In this document: piece by piece, positions 8,185-16,759 of the stretch
Position numbering within the stretch: the stretch's first letter is position 1
Layout: every line of letters starts with the position of its first letter
Source: Acididesulfobacillus acetoxydans
GTDB lineage: Bacteria > Bacillota > Desulfitobacteriia > Desulfitobacteriales > Desulfitobacteriaceae
Direction: 5' to 3' (one strand)
Length of the DNA: 64,000 nt
Assembly (NCBI RefSeq): GCF_900016645.1
Contig: NZ_CDGJ01000027.1
Program-made: the position numbers and the translations under genes
The notes under the pieces: model-generated
What the model was told of the DNA's origin: nothing
Seen by the model: only the letters and a program-made list of their open reading frames with translations
Database searches by the model: none

Positions 8185-9048
8185 ATGCGGTCATACATGG
8201 ATTTGGTGCAGGCAGCGAACCAACAGAAGAAGAAAATTGGCCGGGTGGTCCTGCAGGAGCAGGCGAGTGAGCTGGAAAAGACGGCCGAGGAGCTTTTTGA
8301 GCGGATGCGGGCCAATTTGCGGGTAATGTATCAGGCGGTTGAGACAGGCTTGAAGAAGAAAGAGCACTCACTTTCCGGCTTGTCCGGCGGGGATGCGGTC
8401 AAAGTGGAGCAGAGGCGTTTAAACGGGCAGAGTCTGGTGGGAGACCGCTTGAGCGGGGCGGTTGCCAGGGCCCTGGCCGTGGCGGAAGTCAACGCCGGGA
8501 TGGGGAAGATCGTCGCGGCGCCGACAGCCGGCTCATGCGGGGTGCTGCCTGGGGTCTTGCTGACGGTGCAGGAGAGCGGCAACTACCCGGAAGAAGAGGT
8601 GGTGCTGGCCTTGTTTACGGCGGCAGGGCTGGGGATGGTCGTGGCCGAGCGGGCGACTCTTGCCGGTGCCGAGGGCGGCTGCCAGGCGGAGATCGGTTCG
8701 GCCGCCGCTATGGCGGCGGCGGCGGCGGTCGAGCTTGCCGGGGGCACCCCGGAAGAGACAGCTCATGCCGCTGCGATTACGATGAAATCTTTTCTTGGCC
8801 TGGTCTGCGATCCGGTGGCAGGGTTGGTTGAGGTCCCTTGTATCAAACGTAACGCTACGGCCGCCGTTCTGGCCCTGACCGGTGCCGAAATGGCCCTGGC
8901 GGGGGTGAAAAGCGCGATTCCGCTGGATGAGGTCATCGATACCATGGCCCTGATCGGCAGGCAGTTGCCCTGTTCACTGCGGGAAACCGCTCAGGGAGGG
9001 TTGGCCGCTACCCCGACGGCACGAAAGATTCAGTTGACATTGCCATGA
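8185..9048 (+). CDS. sdaAA: L-serine dehydratase, iron-sulfur alpha subunit
   Basis: Catalytic 4Fe-4S subunit, 287 residues. The cysteines in GSCGVLPG, GGCQAEIG and the VCDPVAGLVEVPC segment are the conserved cluster and active-site ones. TAGGAGG precedes the ATG. The stop overlaps the recG start (ATGA), so the chain sdaAB-sdaAA-recG is translationally coupled. Confidence 0.96.
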   Translation: MRSYMDLVQAANQQKKKIGRVVLQEQASELEKTAEELFERMRANLRVMYQAVETGLKKKEHSLSGLSGGDAVKVEQRRLNGQSLVGDRLSGAVARALAVAEVNAGMGKIVAAPTAGSCGVLPGVLLTVQESGNYPEEEVVLALFTAAGLGMVVAERATLAGAEGGCQAEIGSAAAMAAAAAVELAGGTPEETAHAAAITMKSFLGLVCDPVAGLVEVPCIKRNATAAVLALTGAEMALAGVKSAIPLDEVIDTMALIGRQLPCSLRETAQGGLAATPTARKIQLTLP

Positions 9049-11504
9049 ATACGCTGCGGCTGGTGCTGGCGAACTTACGCAAAGCCGCGGTGGCGGAGGA
9101 AAGACAAGGGTATACCAACACGGGCGCCCTGGGCGGATTCAGTGTCTTCCTCAACGGTATACTCCCCCGGCTGGAACAGCTTGTGCCCGGACGGAACCTG
9201 ACTCTGATGAGGCAGATCGCCTTGCGTTATGCGCATATGAGTCCGCTGAAGAGGCGGGAGGCTTTTCCCGCCCTTCTGGCGGAGATAGACGGACTGACGG
9301 AGGAGGCGGGAGAGCAGCGGCCGGCGGGAGAGGAGCGGAGTGTGAGCGGAGAGGAGCGGCTCACGGCGGAGAAGCGGAGTGTGAGCGGAGAGGAGCAGCC
9401 GGCGGCGGCCGGCGGGCCGGGCGTTTGCGGCCGGCCCAGTGCACTCAGCCCCGGAGGACATGGGAAAGGGGCCGGAATTTCCGGCTTCCCGGAAAAGGTC
9501 AAAGACTCGTCTTTGCAGTTCCTTAAGGGGGTTGGGCCGGAGCGGATGAAGCAATTGCAAGGCCTGGGTCTGGAAACGGCCCGGGACTTACTGCTTTATT
9601 TCCCCAGGCGCTACGAGGATCGCCGTCTCAGGAGTTTTGAAGAGTTGCGGGACGGGGAGACGGCGAGCGTTTACGGAACGGTGGTCTACGGGCAGGTTTC
9701 TCCCGGAAGAATCAAGGTAATCAAACTGGGGATTGAGCAGGGGAGGCACGTTATCCAGGCCGTGTGGTTTAACCGGACTTATGTCCTCAGGCAGTATCCG
9801 GTCGGGACCCGGGTGGTGGTTACGGGCAAGATTCAATGTCAGAGGCATCTTTGTGAAATTCTGGCCGCAGACATTGAAAGTGCGGACGGGGAAGGAAGCG
9901 CCCGGGATGAGATCGTCCCGGTGTACTCGGAAACAGCCCGCCTGTCTTCCAAAACGTTGCGGGGAATTGTCCGCCAGGTCGTCGACCGGACGGAGGGTTT
10001 GTTTCCCGAGTTTTTGGGGGCGGGGGCCGGCGAGAAGTGGATGGAGCGCGCGCAGGCTTATCGCGAGATTCATTTTCCCCGGTCCGCGGAGAGCCTGGCC
10101 TTGGCCAGGACACGCCTGGTTTGGGAGGAGGTTCTCTTCCTGCAGTTAGCGGTTGCTCTCCTGCGCCGGGGGCCGGCGGACGCGGCGAGCCCAGCCTTGA
10201 ACAGGGATACCGGGATGGTGGCCGGATTGCTGGCGGGCTTGCCTTTCGGTTTGACCAAAGCGCAGGAGCGGGTGATCGGGGAGATTCTGCGCGACATGGC
10301 TGGGACGAAGGGGATGGCTCGCTTAGTTCAGGGTGATGTGGGTTCGGGCAAGACCGTGGTGGCCATGGCGGCTCTGCTGCGGGCTGTGGAATCAGGCTAT
10401 CAGGGGGCGATGATGGCTCCGACGGAAATTTTGGCTGAACAGCATTATCAGTCCTTGGAAAAGTCCCTTACTCCTTTAGGTGTGAAAATTGCCCTTCTGC
10501 TGGGCAGCCAGAGCCGTTCGCTGCGTGACGAGACTTTGAGGCGGCTCGCGCTGGGCCAGGTTCAGGTCGTCGTCGGGACCCATGCTTTGATCCAGGAAAG
10601 TGTGAGCTTCCGGCGTCTGGGCTTGGCGGTTACCGATGAGCAGCACCGCTTCGGCGTGCGCCAACGCTCTTTGCTGCGAGGAAAAGGGGAAAGTCCGCAC
10701 GTCCTTGTCCTAACGGCGACCCCGATTCCGCGAACTTTGGCTTTGACGCTCTACGGAGACCTGCAGCTTTCCGTGATTGATGAAATGCCCGCGGGACGGA
10801 AACCGGTTCTGACGCGCCGGCTGAGTGAACGGGGCCGGCCGAGCCTGGAAAAGTTTATGGAAGAACAGATGAGCCGGGGGCGGCAAATTTACGTCGTCTG
10901 CCCACTGGTGCAGGGCTCCGAGATGTCGGATTTGGTATCGGCTGAAGAGAGGGCGGAGGCCTTGCAAAGGCGTTTTCCCCAGCAGCGGATCGCCCTCCTG
11001 CACGGCCGCATGAAAGGCGGGGAAAAGGAAGCCGTAATGCATGAGTTTCAACGGGGCGGGATTCACATCCTGGTGGCAACCACTGTGGTGGAAGTCGGGG
11101 TAAATGTTCCGAACGCGTCCGTGATGGTGATCGAAGGGGCGGAACGGTTCGGATTGGCCCAGTTGCACCAATTGCGCGGACGGGTCGGACGGGGAAGCGA
11201 GCAGTCCTACTGCATTCTGATGTCGGAGGCTAAATCAAGCCGCCGCTTGGAGGTGCTGTGCCGGACCCAGGACGGCTTTAAAATCGCGGAAGAGGATCTG
11301 CGCCTGCGCGGGCCGGGGGAACTCATGGGTACCCGGCAGCACGGACTTCCGGAGCTGCGCCTGACAGACCTGTCTCGGGACGGACTCCTGGTCGAACAAG
11401 CCCATCTCTTTGCTCAGAAGGTTTTGGCGGAGCCGGACAGGTATCAAGCCGTGTTGGAGGCGGTATCCGGCCTTTATGATTCCGGTAAAACGGGAATCCA
11501 CTAA
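9045..11504 (+). CDS. recG: ATP-dependent DNA helicase RecG
   Basis: Branch-migration helicase that remodels stalled forks and Holliday junctions. At 819 residues it is longer than the 680-700 residues common in the family. The first 85 or so residues form an extra helical domain; residues about 90-145 are a Glu/Arg/Gly-rich low-complexity linker built on a repeat; the wedge/OB domain starts near 155. Helicase motifs are intact: GDVGSGKT (Walker A), DEQH, TATPIPRTLA and the late QLRGRVGRG. The ATG overlaps the sdaAA stop. It is the last gene of this run. Confidence 0.95.
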   Translation: MNTLRLVLANLRKAAVAEERQGYTNTGALGGFSVFLNGILPRLEQLVPGRNLTLMRQIALRYAHMSPLKRREAFPALLAEIDGLTEEAGEQRPAGEERSVSGEERLTAEKRSVSGEEQPAAAGGPGVCGRPSALSPGGHGKGAGISGFPEKVKDSSLQFLKGVGPERMKQLQGLGLETARDLLLYFPRRYEDRRLRSFEELRDGETASVYGTVVYGQVSPGRIKVIKLGIEQGRHVIQAVWFNRTYVLRQYPVGTRVVVTGKIQCQRHLCEILAADIESADGEGSARDEIVPVYSETARLSSKTLRGIVRQVVDRTEGLFPEFLGAGAGEKWMERAQAYREIHFPRSAESLALARTRLVWEEVLFLQLAVALLRRGPADAASPALNRDTGMVAGLLAGLPFGLTKAQERVIGEILRDMAGTKGMARLVQGDVGSGKTVVAMAALLRAVESGYQGAMMAPTEILAEQHYQSLEKSLTPLGVKIALLLGSQSRSLRDETLRRLALGQVQVVVGTHALIQESVSFRRLGLAVTDEQHRFGVRQRSLLRGKGESPHVLVLTATPIPRTLALTLYGDLQLSVIDEMPAGRKPVLTRRLSERGRPSLEKFMEEQMSRGRQIYVVCPLVQGSEMSDLVSAEERAEALQRRFPQQRIALLHGRMKGGEKEAVMHEFQRGGIHILVATTVVEVGVNVPNASVMVIEGAERFGLAQLHQLRGRVGRGSEQSYCILMSEAKSSRRLEVLCRTQDGFKIAEEDLRLRGPGELMGTRQHGLPELRLTDLSRDGLLVEQAHLFAQKVLAEPDRYQAVLEAVSGLYDSGKTGIH
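9334..9396 (+). repeat. In-frame direct repeat inside recG linker
   Basis: A 24-bp sequence is repeated exactly at 9334-9357 and 9373-9396 (period 39 bp, 13 codons). It encodes the ERSVSGEE motif twice in the RecG linker and keeps the frame. Confidence 0.85.
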
Positions 11505-11532
11505 CGCGGCTTTTTTTGCACGATTTTGCCAG

Positions 11533-11561
11533 GTATGTTTTTGCCTGTGGGGCGAATAATA
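11533..11561 (+). promoter_or_regulatory. Possible forespore (sigma-G type) promoter of the SASP gene
   Basis: GTATG fits the sigma-G -35 pattern, and 17 bases later AATAATA matches six of seven positions of the -10 pattern CATNHTA. It lies about 85 bp before the SASP-like start. This is a pattern match only. Confidence 0.4.
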
Positions 11562-11647
11562 GTGATGGAAGCCGTGAAAAAAGGAAAAAATATTGGCGGC
11601 AGCGAAGCAGGTCTGCCGCTCCAACAACAGACAGAGGAGGTGCGCGC

Positions 11648-11776
11648 ATGGCTGACCAAGGGAAGAACGAGATTCGGCTGACTCCCGAAATGGAACAGTT
11701 CAAGTACGAGGTGGCTCAAGAAATTGGCATAGCCAATCGCAAACACAAGCGCTTCCCCAACACCGCCAATAAATAA
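11648..11776 (+). CDS. Short alpha/beta-type small acid-soluble spore protein-like
   Basis: A 42-residue basic protein. Its middle, MEQFKYEVAQEIGI, matches the conserved N-terminal helix of alpha/beta-type SASPs, which coat spore DNA, and it keeps the KYE-(V/I)A site cut by the germination protease. The second conserved SASP block (with GSVGGE) is missing, so the protein is about two-thirds the normal length or less. GAGGAGGTG is correctly spaced before the ATG. It faces gpr, the gene for the protease that degrades SASPs, across a shared terminator. Whether it still binds DNA is uncertain. Confidence 0.75.
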   Translation: MADQGKNEIRLTPEMEQFKYEVAQEIGIANRKHKRFPNTANK

Positions 11777-11805
11777 GGTTATAGTAAGGATGAGATGACA
11801 GTCAG

Positions 11806-11835
11806 AAAAGGAGCGGATCCGGCCGCTCCTTTTTT
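11806..11835. terminator. Bidirectional terminator between SASP gene and gpr
   Basis: GGAGCGG and CCGCTCC arms with a six-base loop; AAAA precedes and TTTTTT follows. It can therefore stop the plus-strand SASP transcript and the converging gpr transcript. Confidence 0.85.
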
Positions 11836-11874
11836 CTGGTGGTGCGCCAACCGCCGGATGAGCGGTCGCTTCAC

Positions 11875-12861
11875 CTACTGCAAGTAACGTTCATAGTCTT
11901 CCGGATTGATGCCCGGATGAAGGCTGAGGCCGAGTGCTCCGGCTATAATCCTGGCGGTGACGTCAATCAAGGAGTCTATTTCTTTGGGAGTGACCATGAG
12001 TGTCCCTTTATAAGGAGAGAGGACTTTTTCCATGATGTTTTGCATGAATTGCGGATTGAGGCCTTTGTAGATTTTGTAGAGGGTGGGGCTGGTCTTCAAC
12101 TCATCCAGCAAGACGTCAAGCGTGTTGCCGGAAATGACCGCGGCGTTAACGACGGTGGGCAGGCCGATGGCTAAGACTTTACAGCCGATGTTTTCTTCGT
12201 TGATTCCGGCGCGGTGGTTGCCGACCCCAGAGCCCGGGTGGATTCCCGTATCGGCCAGTTGGATGCTGGTCCCGATGCGCTCTAAGGATCCGGCGGCCAA
12301 GGCATCGACGGCAATGACCAAGTCCGGTTTGACGTGTTCGACAATTCCCCGGATGATTTCGGCCGTTTCGATTCCGGTGAGGCCGAGGACTCCGGGGGCT
12401 ATGGCACTGACCTCGCGGAGCTTCCCCTTCAATTCGTTCGGCGACTGTTTGAACAGGTGGCGGGTTACCAGGCTTTTGTTGATGACTTTGGGTCCCAGGG
12501 CGTCAGGCGTGGCATTCCAGTTGCCCAGGCCGACGAGGAGAACCCCGGCATCCTCCCCGATCCCCATCAGTTCCGTTAATTTACCGGCCAGGACTTGGGT
12601 GATTTCGCGCTGGGTGTCGCGGTCATTGTCGCGAATTTGCGGGGCCTCCATCGTGACGTAACGCCCTTTGGGTTTGTTCATTTCCTTAACACCCTCGTCA
12701 GTCTCAATGGTGATGGTCGTCACGTTACAGTGTTCATAGCGCTCCTCATCCATCCGCACGCCGGGAACTTCGGTTCCCGTTTCCCCCCGGAGAATTTCGT
12801 GGGCTTCGAGCGCCAAATCCAAGTTGACAGTCAGATGTCGGTATAATTCGCTTTTTTTCAT
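11875..12861 (-). CDS. gpr: Spore germination protease GPR
   Basis: Atypical aspartic protease of family A25, made as a zymogen in the forespore, which starts SASP breakdown at germination. The 328-residue protein begins in the family's pro-region style with NLDLALEAHE. It has LVGLGNWNATPDALGP, IVEHVKPDLVIAVDALAA, DTGIHPGSGVGNHR and a C-terminal AGALGLSLHPGI. GAGGAGG lies just before its ATG on the minus strand. It is transcribed toward the SASP-like gene, so substrate and protease genes are neighbours. Confidence 0.96.
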   Translation of the reverse strand: MKKSELYRHLTVNLDLALEAHEILRGETGTEVPGVRMDEERYEHCNVTTITIETDEGVKEMNKPKGRYVTMEAPQIRDNDRDTQREITQVLAGKLTELMGIGEDAGVLLVGLGNWNATPDALGPKVINKSLVTRHLFKQSPNELKGKLREVSAIAPGVLGLTGIETAEIIRGIVEHVKPDLVIAVDALAAGSLERIGTSIQLADTGIHPGSGVGNHRAGINEENIGCKVLAIGLPTVVNAAVISGNTLDVLLDELKTSPTLYKIYKGLNPQFMQNIMEKVLSPYKGTLMVTPKEIDSLIDVTARIIAGALGLSLHPGINPEDYERYLQ

Positions 12862-13261
12862 GGGATCCTCCTCGTTTCGCTTCTTCGGGCAGGCTGATAG
12901 GTCGGGATCACCGGCTTGACTGGGATTAGAATTATCTGGAGTTGTTCAAGGGTTCGAGAGGGGAGCTATCGAGAAGAAGAATATCGGGAGGAAAAATATC
13001 GGGAGCGGAGAATAGAAGAATCACGGGGTGAAGACGGGTGAGGCCCGAGCGCAAACTAAACCGGGTTGAGCACGGAGTTAGTATTGAATCCCGAGGCGAA
13101 TTTTATCCACGGTTCGGTCTTTTGGCTGGGGGACGCTTTGTGCTATACTAAAATAGATAAAGTATAACATCGAGTCATGGCCGGTGTGAGAAAGACGCTT
13201 GGGAGCCGGTGGAACGACAAAGGGGGCCTTCAGGCGGGAGAAAGGAACGGTTTTTGTTTCT
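12862..13261. other. 400-bp divergent spacer between gpr and rsmD
   Basis: Purine-rich on the plus strand around 12960-13040, with the near-repeat AATATCGGGAG twice (12980 and 12996 region). A plausible rsmD promoter is at 13122-13149. No gpr promoter of clear sigma-F/G type was recognised and no ORF is supported. Confidence 0.5.
13122..13149 (+). promoter_or_regulatory. Sigma-A type promoter of rsmD
   Basis: TTGGCT and TATACT with a 16-base spacer, about 110 bp upstream of the rsmD start. Confidence 0.5.
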
Positions 13262-13822
13262 ATGCGGATCATAGCGGGCGAGTTACGGGGAAGACGGCTG
13301 AGAGCGGTTGAAGGGCGTCAGACCAGACCGACCGCCTCCAAGGTCAAAGGGGCTGTTTTTAATGTTCTTCGGGACAAGCTGGAGGGAGCTTTCGTGCTTG
13401 ACCTTTTTGCCGGTACCGGAAGCCTGGCCTTAGAGGCGCTTTCCCGGGGAGCAAAAGAGGCGGTTCTGGTGGAGAACGGCCGGGCAGCCGCCCGGGTGAT
13501 CGGGGCCAACATTCGCTTGGCCGGTATGCAAGAGAGGGTCCGCTTATGGTGCATGGATGCCTTCGTTTATTTGAGAGAGCACAAGGACCCGGTGTTTGAT
13601 TTAATTTTTCTTGACCCTCCCTACAGGCTGGGACTGGTGGACAGGGCTCTGGCGGAGTTGAGTGAGCCGTGCCGCTTGCATCCGGGCGGGGTTATTGTGG
13701 CCGAGACGGCGAAGGATGAGTCCATCTTGGTTCCGAAACGGTTTGAAACGAGAAAGACAGCGTCATACGGGGATACGGTGGTCCGGTATTTGCAATGCAC
13801 GGACGTCGAGCCGGGCCGATAG
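13262..13822 (+). CDS. rsmD: 16S rRNA (guanine966-N2)-methyltransferase RsmD
   Basis: Methylates G966 of 16S rRNA on the assembled 30S subunit. The 186-residue protein starts MRIIAGELRGRRL, has the SAM motif DLFAGTGSLALEALSRGA near residue 45 and the catalytic DPPY near 118. ATG at 13262 is chosen because homologues begin there; the nearest AAGGAA is about 14 bases away, so initiation may be weak. In most Firmicutes coaD follows at once; here it does not. Confidence 0.94.
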   Translation: MRIIAGELRGRRLRAVEGRQTRPTASKVKGAVFNVLRDKLEGAFVLDLFAGTGSLALEALSRGAKEAVLVENGRAAARVIGANIRLAGMQERVRLWCMDAFVYLREHKDPVFDLIFLDPPYRLGLVDRALAELSEPCRLHPGGVIVAETAKDESILVPKRFETRKTASYGDTVVRYLQCTDVEPGR

Positions 13823-13901
13823 CGTTCCGCAGTATGTGCCGACGGCAAGTGTGCCCGCTCAGGCGACAGAATTTGGCTTCCATACAGACGAGAAGGAGAG
13901 G

Positions 13902-14441
13902 ATGGGTTTGGATAACGATGTTCTGGCGATGATCGAAGAACTTGAGGAAATCGTGGATCGTGGAACAAAAATCCCTATGACGGGTAAGGTCTTGGTGGAT
14001 GACACAGGGGTCTTTGACATTTTGGACCGCATCCGTGCCGCTCTGCCCGAGGAGATTCAGGATGCCAAATGGATCCTGAGCGAAAGGCAAAGGATTATTA
14101 ACGAAGCCGAGACCGAAGCTCAGAAGATCGTGGAGCGGGGCAAGAGTTATGCGGAGAAGATGGCGGGGGAAGACGAAATTGCCAAACAGGCCGAAGCTTA
14201 TGCCGAAGACATCGTCAAGAAGGCTCAGGCTTATGCCCGGGAGGTCAAGGCCGGGGCGGCCCAATATGCGGATGAACTGCTGGGGCACGTGGACGCACGG
14301 CTGCAGGACAGTTTGCAATCCTTGAGGCACAACCGCGAGGAACTGAGAACGATGGCTAAGAGAGAGGAGCAGGAGAAGAAGCAGGAGAAGAAACCGGATA
14401 ACGAGAAAAAACCGGATAAAGAGAAAAAAGCCGAGGCCTGA
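13902..14441 (+). CDS. Stalk-like coiled-coil protein (F-type ATP synthase B-subunit-like)
   Basis: A 179-residue soluble, strongly helical protein. After a short N-terminal region (MGLDNDVLAMIEELEEIVD) a long charged helix runs from about 60 to 160, with repeated AEAYAEDIVKKAQAYAREV-like heptads resembling the b subunit/stalk of F- and V-type ATPases, but there is no membrane anchor. The tail is a lysine-rich repeat of EKKPDNEKKPD type. Proteins of this kind lie next to rsmD/coaD/ylbJ in related Firmicutes; the function is unknown. GAAGGAGAGG precedes the ATG. Confidence 0.7.
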   Translation: MGLDNDVLAMIEELEEIVDRGTKIPMTGKVLVDDTGVFDILDRIRAALPEEIQDAKWILSERQRIINEAETEAQKIVERGKSYAEKMAGEDEIAKQAEAYAEDIVKKAQAYAREVKAGAAQYADELLGHVDARLQDSLQSLRHNREELRTMAKREEQEKKQEKKPDNEKKPDKEKKAEA

Positions 14442-14496
14442 GGATCGGTCTTCGGATTCGATAGGCGCAAGCGATCGCTGTCAGGGGAAAAATCAT

Positions 14497-15657
14497 TTAA
14501 CTTGAGCGGGACAATACCCTGCGCAAGAAGGCCAGGAGAAACAGGAGAGCTATGCTGCCCAGGAAGAAGCGGGCGCTCAGAGCCAAAGATCCGAGCCAGA
14601 TGTCGGTTCCTGCCGGAACGGACCAGGCAGGGCCGGAAACCGGGACCGGAGTCAGGCGAAGAAAAACCTGACTGAGGATGAGGGCTAAAAAAGCGTGGAG
14701 GAAGCGTGCCAAGGCAAAAGGGAAAAGCCTTAAATCCGTGGCGGAGATGAAACCTGCCACCTGGGCGAAAACCGAAAGCCCGCTCCAACCCATGATCAGG
14801 GCGAGGCCCGCCACTTGGGTGCCGAGTTGGGAAGAGGCTTTGACCATCCCCTGACAGCCGAGGGTCATTTCCAAAAGGCCGTCCAGGAGGGACTTAAGTG
14901 CCGGCAAAGGCAGGAAGTATTGTCCCAAAGGATGAAGCAGAACTGCCAGGTATAGGGTGATTTTCCACAGGGTCAAAAGGCGGACGAGAACGGCGAAAAA
15001 AGCAATGTAACCGCCGACCGCCAAAACGGTAGTCACGCTCTGTTGAACAGCCTGCCCCAGAATGCGGCCGAGGGGGCGATCATCTTTTGCTCTGAAGGCC
15101 AGCAGAGCTTGCCAGGCTTTACGGAGGGAAGGACGGCCCGTCTCTTTCGCCGGGGGGTAGGGACCGTAAAAACGAAAAAGTATGCCGACGGCGAGATTGC
15201 TGAGGTAGACGGACCCGGCCAAGAGCGGGCCCAGTCCGGGTCGCCCCAGGAGCCCGGCGGCCACAGCCCCGAAAATGAAGCCGGGGCTGGGGTTATTGGT
15301 GAAAGAAAGGAGCCGTTCGCCTTCCGCTCGCGTAATTTCTCCCTCCTGCCGCAGTTTGGCGGTTAGGACCGCACCCATGGGAAAACCGGATGAATACCCC
15401 ATGGCCACCACGAAAGCCGCCTTTCCGGGGAGGCGAAAGAGCGGACGCATCAAAGGTTCCAGGAGGACGCCCAGAAAATGGACCAGACCGGTCCCCGCGA
15501 AAAGGTCGGAGAGAATGAAAAAGGGGAGCAGGGCGGGAAGAACATAACGGCCCCAAAGCTCAATGCCGCCGGCAGCCGCGGAAAGAACTTCCTGAGGATA
15601 CATGAACATAGCCACGGCGAGAATAAGAATGAAGAGAGGACGTATGGCTTTAGACAT
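14497..15657 (-). CDS. ylbJ: Sporulation integral membrane protein YlbJ
   Basis: Polytopic membrane protein of 386 residues with nucleoside-recognition (gate) domains, mother-cell expressed in Bacillus and needed for heat-resistant spores. The sequence shows about eight hydrophobic segments and the motif GYSSGFPMGA near residue 90. ATG at 15657 has GGTGA just upstream; an in-frame TTG at 15678 is the alternative. It is encoded opposite to rsmD and rssA, whereas in Bacillus the order rsmD-coaD-ylbJ-ylbK is kept. Confidence 0.9.
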   Translation of the reverse strand: MSKAIRPLFILILAVAMFMYPQEVLSAAAGGIELWGRYVLPALLPFFILSDLFAGTGLVHFLGVLLEPLMRPLFRLPGKAAFVVAMGYSSGFPMGAVLTAKLRQEGEITRAEGERLLSFTNNPSPGFIFGAVAAGLLGRPGLGPLLAGSVYLSNLAVGILFRFYGPYPPAKETGRPSLRKAWQALLAFRAKDDRPLGRILGQAVQQSVTTVLAVGGYIAFFAVLVRLLTLWKITLYLAVLLHPLGQYFLPLPALKSLLDGLLEMTLGCQGMVKASSQLGTQVAGLALIMGWSGLSVFAQVAGFISATDLRLFPFALARFLHAFLALILSQVFLRLTPVPVSGPAWSVPAGTDIWLGSLALSARFFLGSIALLFLLAFLRRVLSRSS

Positions 15658-15782
15658 CGAATCACCGTCCAAGTTCAAAGGTGCGGGCTGAAGGTTGTAA
15701 GAGCAGAGTCTTGTTTCTTTCGGTCTTTAGAGTATATGGGGGGAGGGTTGTCTTCTAGAAGTATTTTGTTTAGGAGGGGAGA

Positions 15783-16544
15783 ATGGGCAAGAAGGGTCTG
15801 GTTCTGGGAGCAGGCGGAGCGAGAGGATTTGCGCATCTGGGAGTCCTTCAGGTTCTCAGAGAGGAAAACATTCGGCCGGATCTGGTCGTGGGTTGCAGTG
15901 CCGGGGCTATTTTCGGGGCAATCTGGGCGACGGGTCTTGACCTGGAGCGCGTGGAGAGGCTTCTCATCTATCCCGGTTTTACCAAACGTTTGTTTGACGT
16001 TTCCGTGCCGCGGGAAGGCCTGTTCAAGGGCGACCGAGTCTTGGAGGTCATGCGCCTGCTGACCCGGGATGCGACCTTCGAGGATTTGGAAGTCCCTTTG
16101 GCGGTTGTGGCGACGGATTTAGAAACCGGGGATCTGGTGGTCTTCCGGGAAGGAAGCGTTGCTCAGGCGGTCAGGGCCAGCATCTCCATCCCGGGGGTTT
16201 TTCGGCCCTATCGCTATCAGGACCGCCTTCTCGTCGACGGTGCCGTGAAGAATCGCCTGCCGGTCCACGTGGCGCGGGAGATGGGAGCGGAAAAGGTCTT
16301 GGCCGTGGACGTGAAAAAAGGCCTGAACGGCAAAATAGGCGGGACGCTGGACGTCTTGATGCAGTCGGTGGAAATCCTGCAGGAGGAGGTTTTCCGCAGC
16401 CACTGCCTTGATGCGGATCTCTTGCTCCAGCCTGAGGTGGGACATATTGGCAGTCTTCAATTTGACGCCGCTGCCGAGACGATCGACATCGGGCGGGAGG
16501 CGGCCCTGGCACAATGTTCTGAAATAAGAAGGCTGATGGAGTAA
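15783..16544 (+). CDS. Patatin-like phospholipase (RssA/YlbK family)
   Basis: Predicted lipid acyl hydrolase, 253 residues. The oxyanion loop is GAGGARG near residue 8, the nucleophile elbow is GCSAG near 38, and the catalytic Asp is in VDGAVKNRLP near 152. This Ser/Asp dyad is typical of bacterial patatins of the NTE subgroup. AGGAGG precedes the ATG. Its position beside ylbJ matches ylbK of Bacillus. The substrate is unknown. Confidence 0.9.
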   Translation: MGKKGLVLGAGGARGFAHLGVLQVLREENIRPDLVVGCSAGAIFGAIWATGLDLERVERLLIYPGFTKRLFDVSVPREGLFKGDRVLEVMRLLTRDATFEDLEVPLAVVATDLETGDLVVFREGSVAQAVRASISIPGVFRPYRYQDRLLVDGAVKNRLPVHVAREMGAEKVLAVDVKKGLNGKIGGTLDVLMQSVEILQEEVFRSHCLDADLLLQPEVGHIGSLQFDAAAETIDIGREAALAQCSEIRRLME

Positions 16545-16548
16545 GGAC

Positions 16549-16759
16549 TTGAAAAACGGAGAAAAACTGTGGTACACTCACTAAGGCAGTCGCCGTAAAA
16601 GACGGGCGGATGCCCGTATGGGAGCAGCGCCAGCACTCGACGTTTGAACCGAGACCGGCGCTCGGCGCGGGTTTCGCATCCGGTGCAGGATCGCCCCCGG
16701 GGGTGTTTTTACTGTTGCGGATGTAAGTTTTTAACTCTTTTGTAGGGGAGCTGAAGCAA
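16549..16759 (+). promoter_or_regulatory. ackA promoter and structured leader
   Basis: TTGAAA (16549) and an extended TGGTACACT (-10 at 16573-16578) with an 18-base spacer give a likely start near 16585, leaving a leader of about 175 nt. The leader contains the hairpin ACGGGCGGATGCCCGT, GC-rich inverted segments around 16630-16670, and a CCCCCGGGGG stretch followed by GTTTTTAC. It could be an attenuator; no known riboswitch class was recognised. Confidence 0.4.

Noticed and set aside
16616..16629. 14-base match (inverted) between the ackA leader and the rbgA-rnhB spacer at 44409
   Set aside because: Matches of 14 bases are expected by chance in 64 kb compared on both strands; the flanks do not align.
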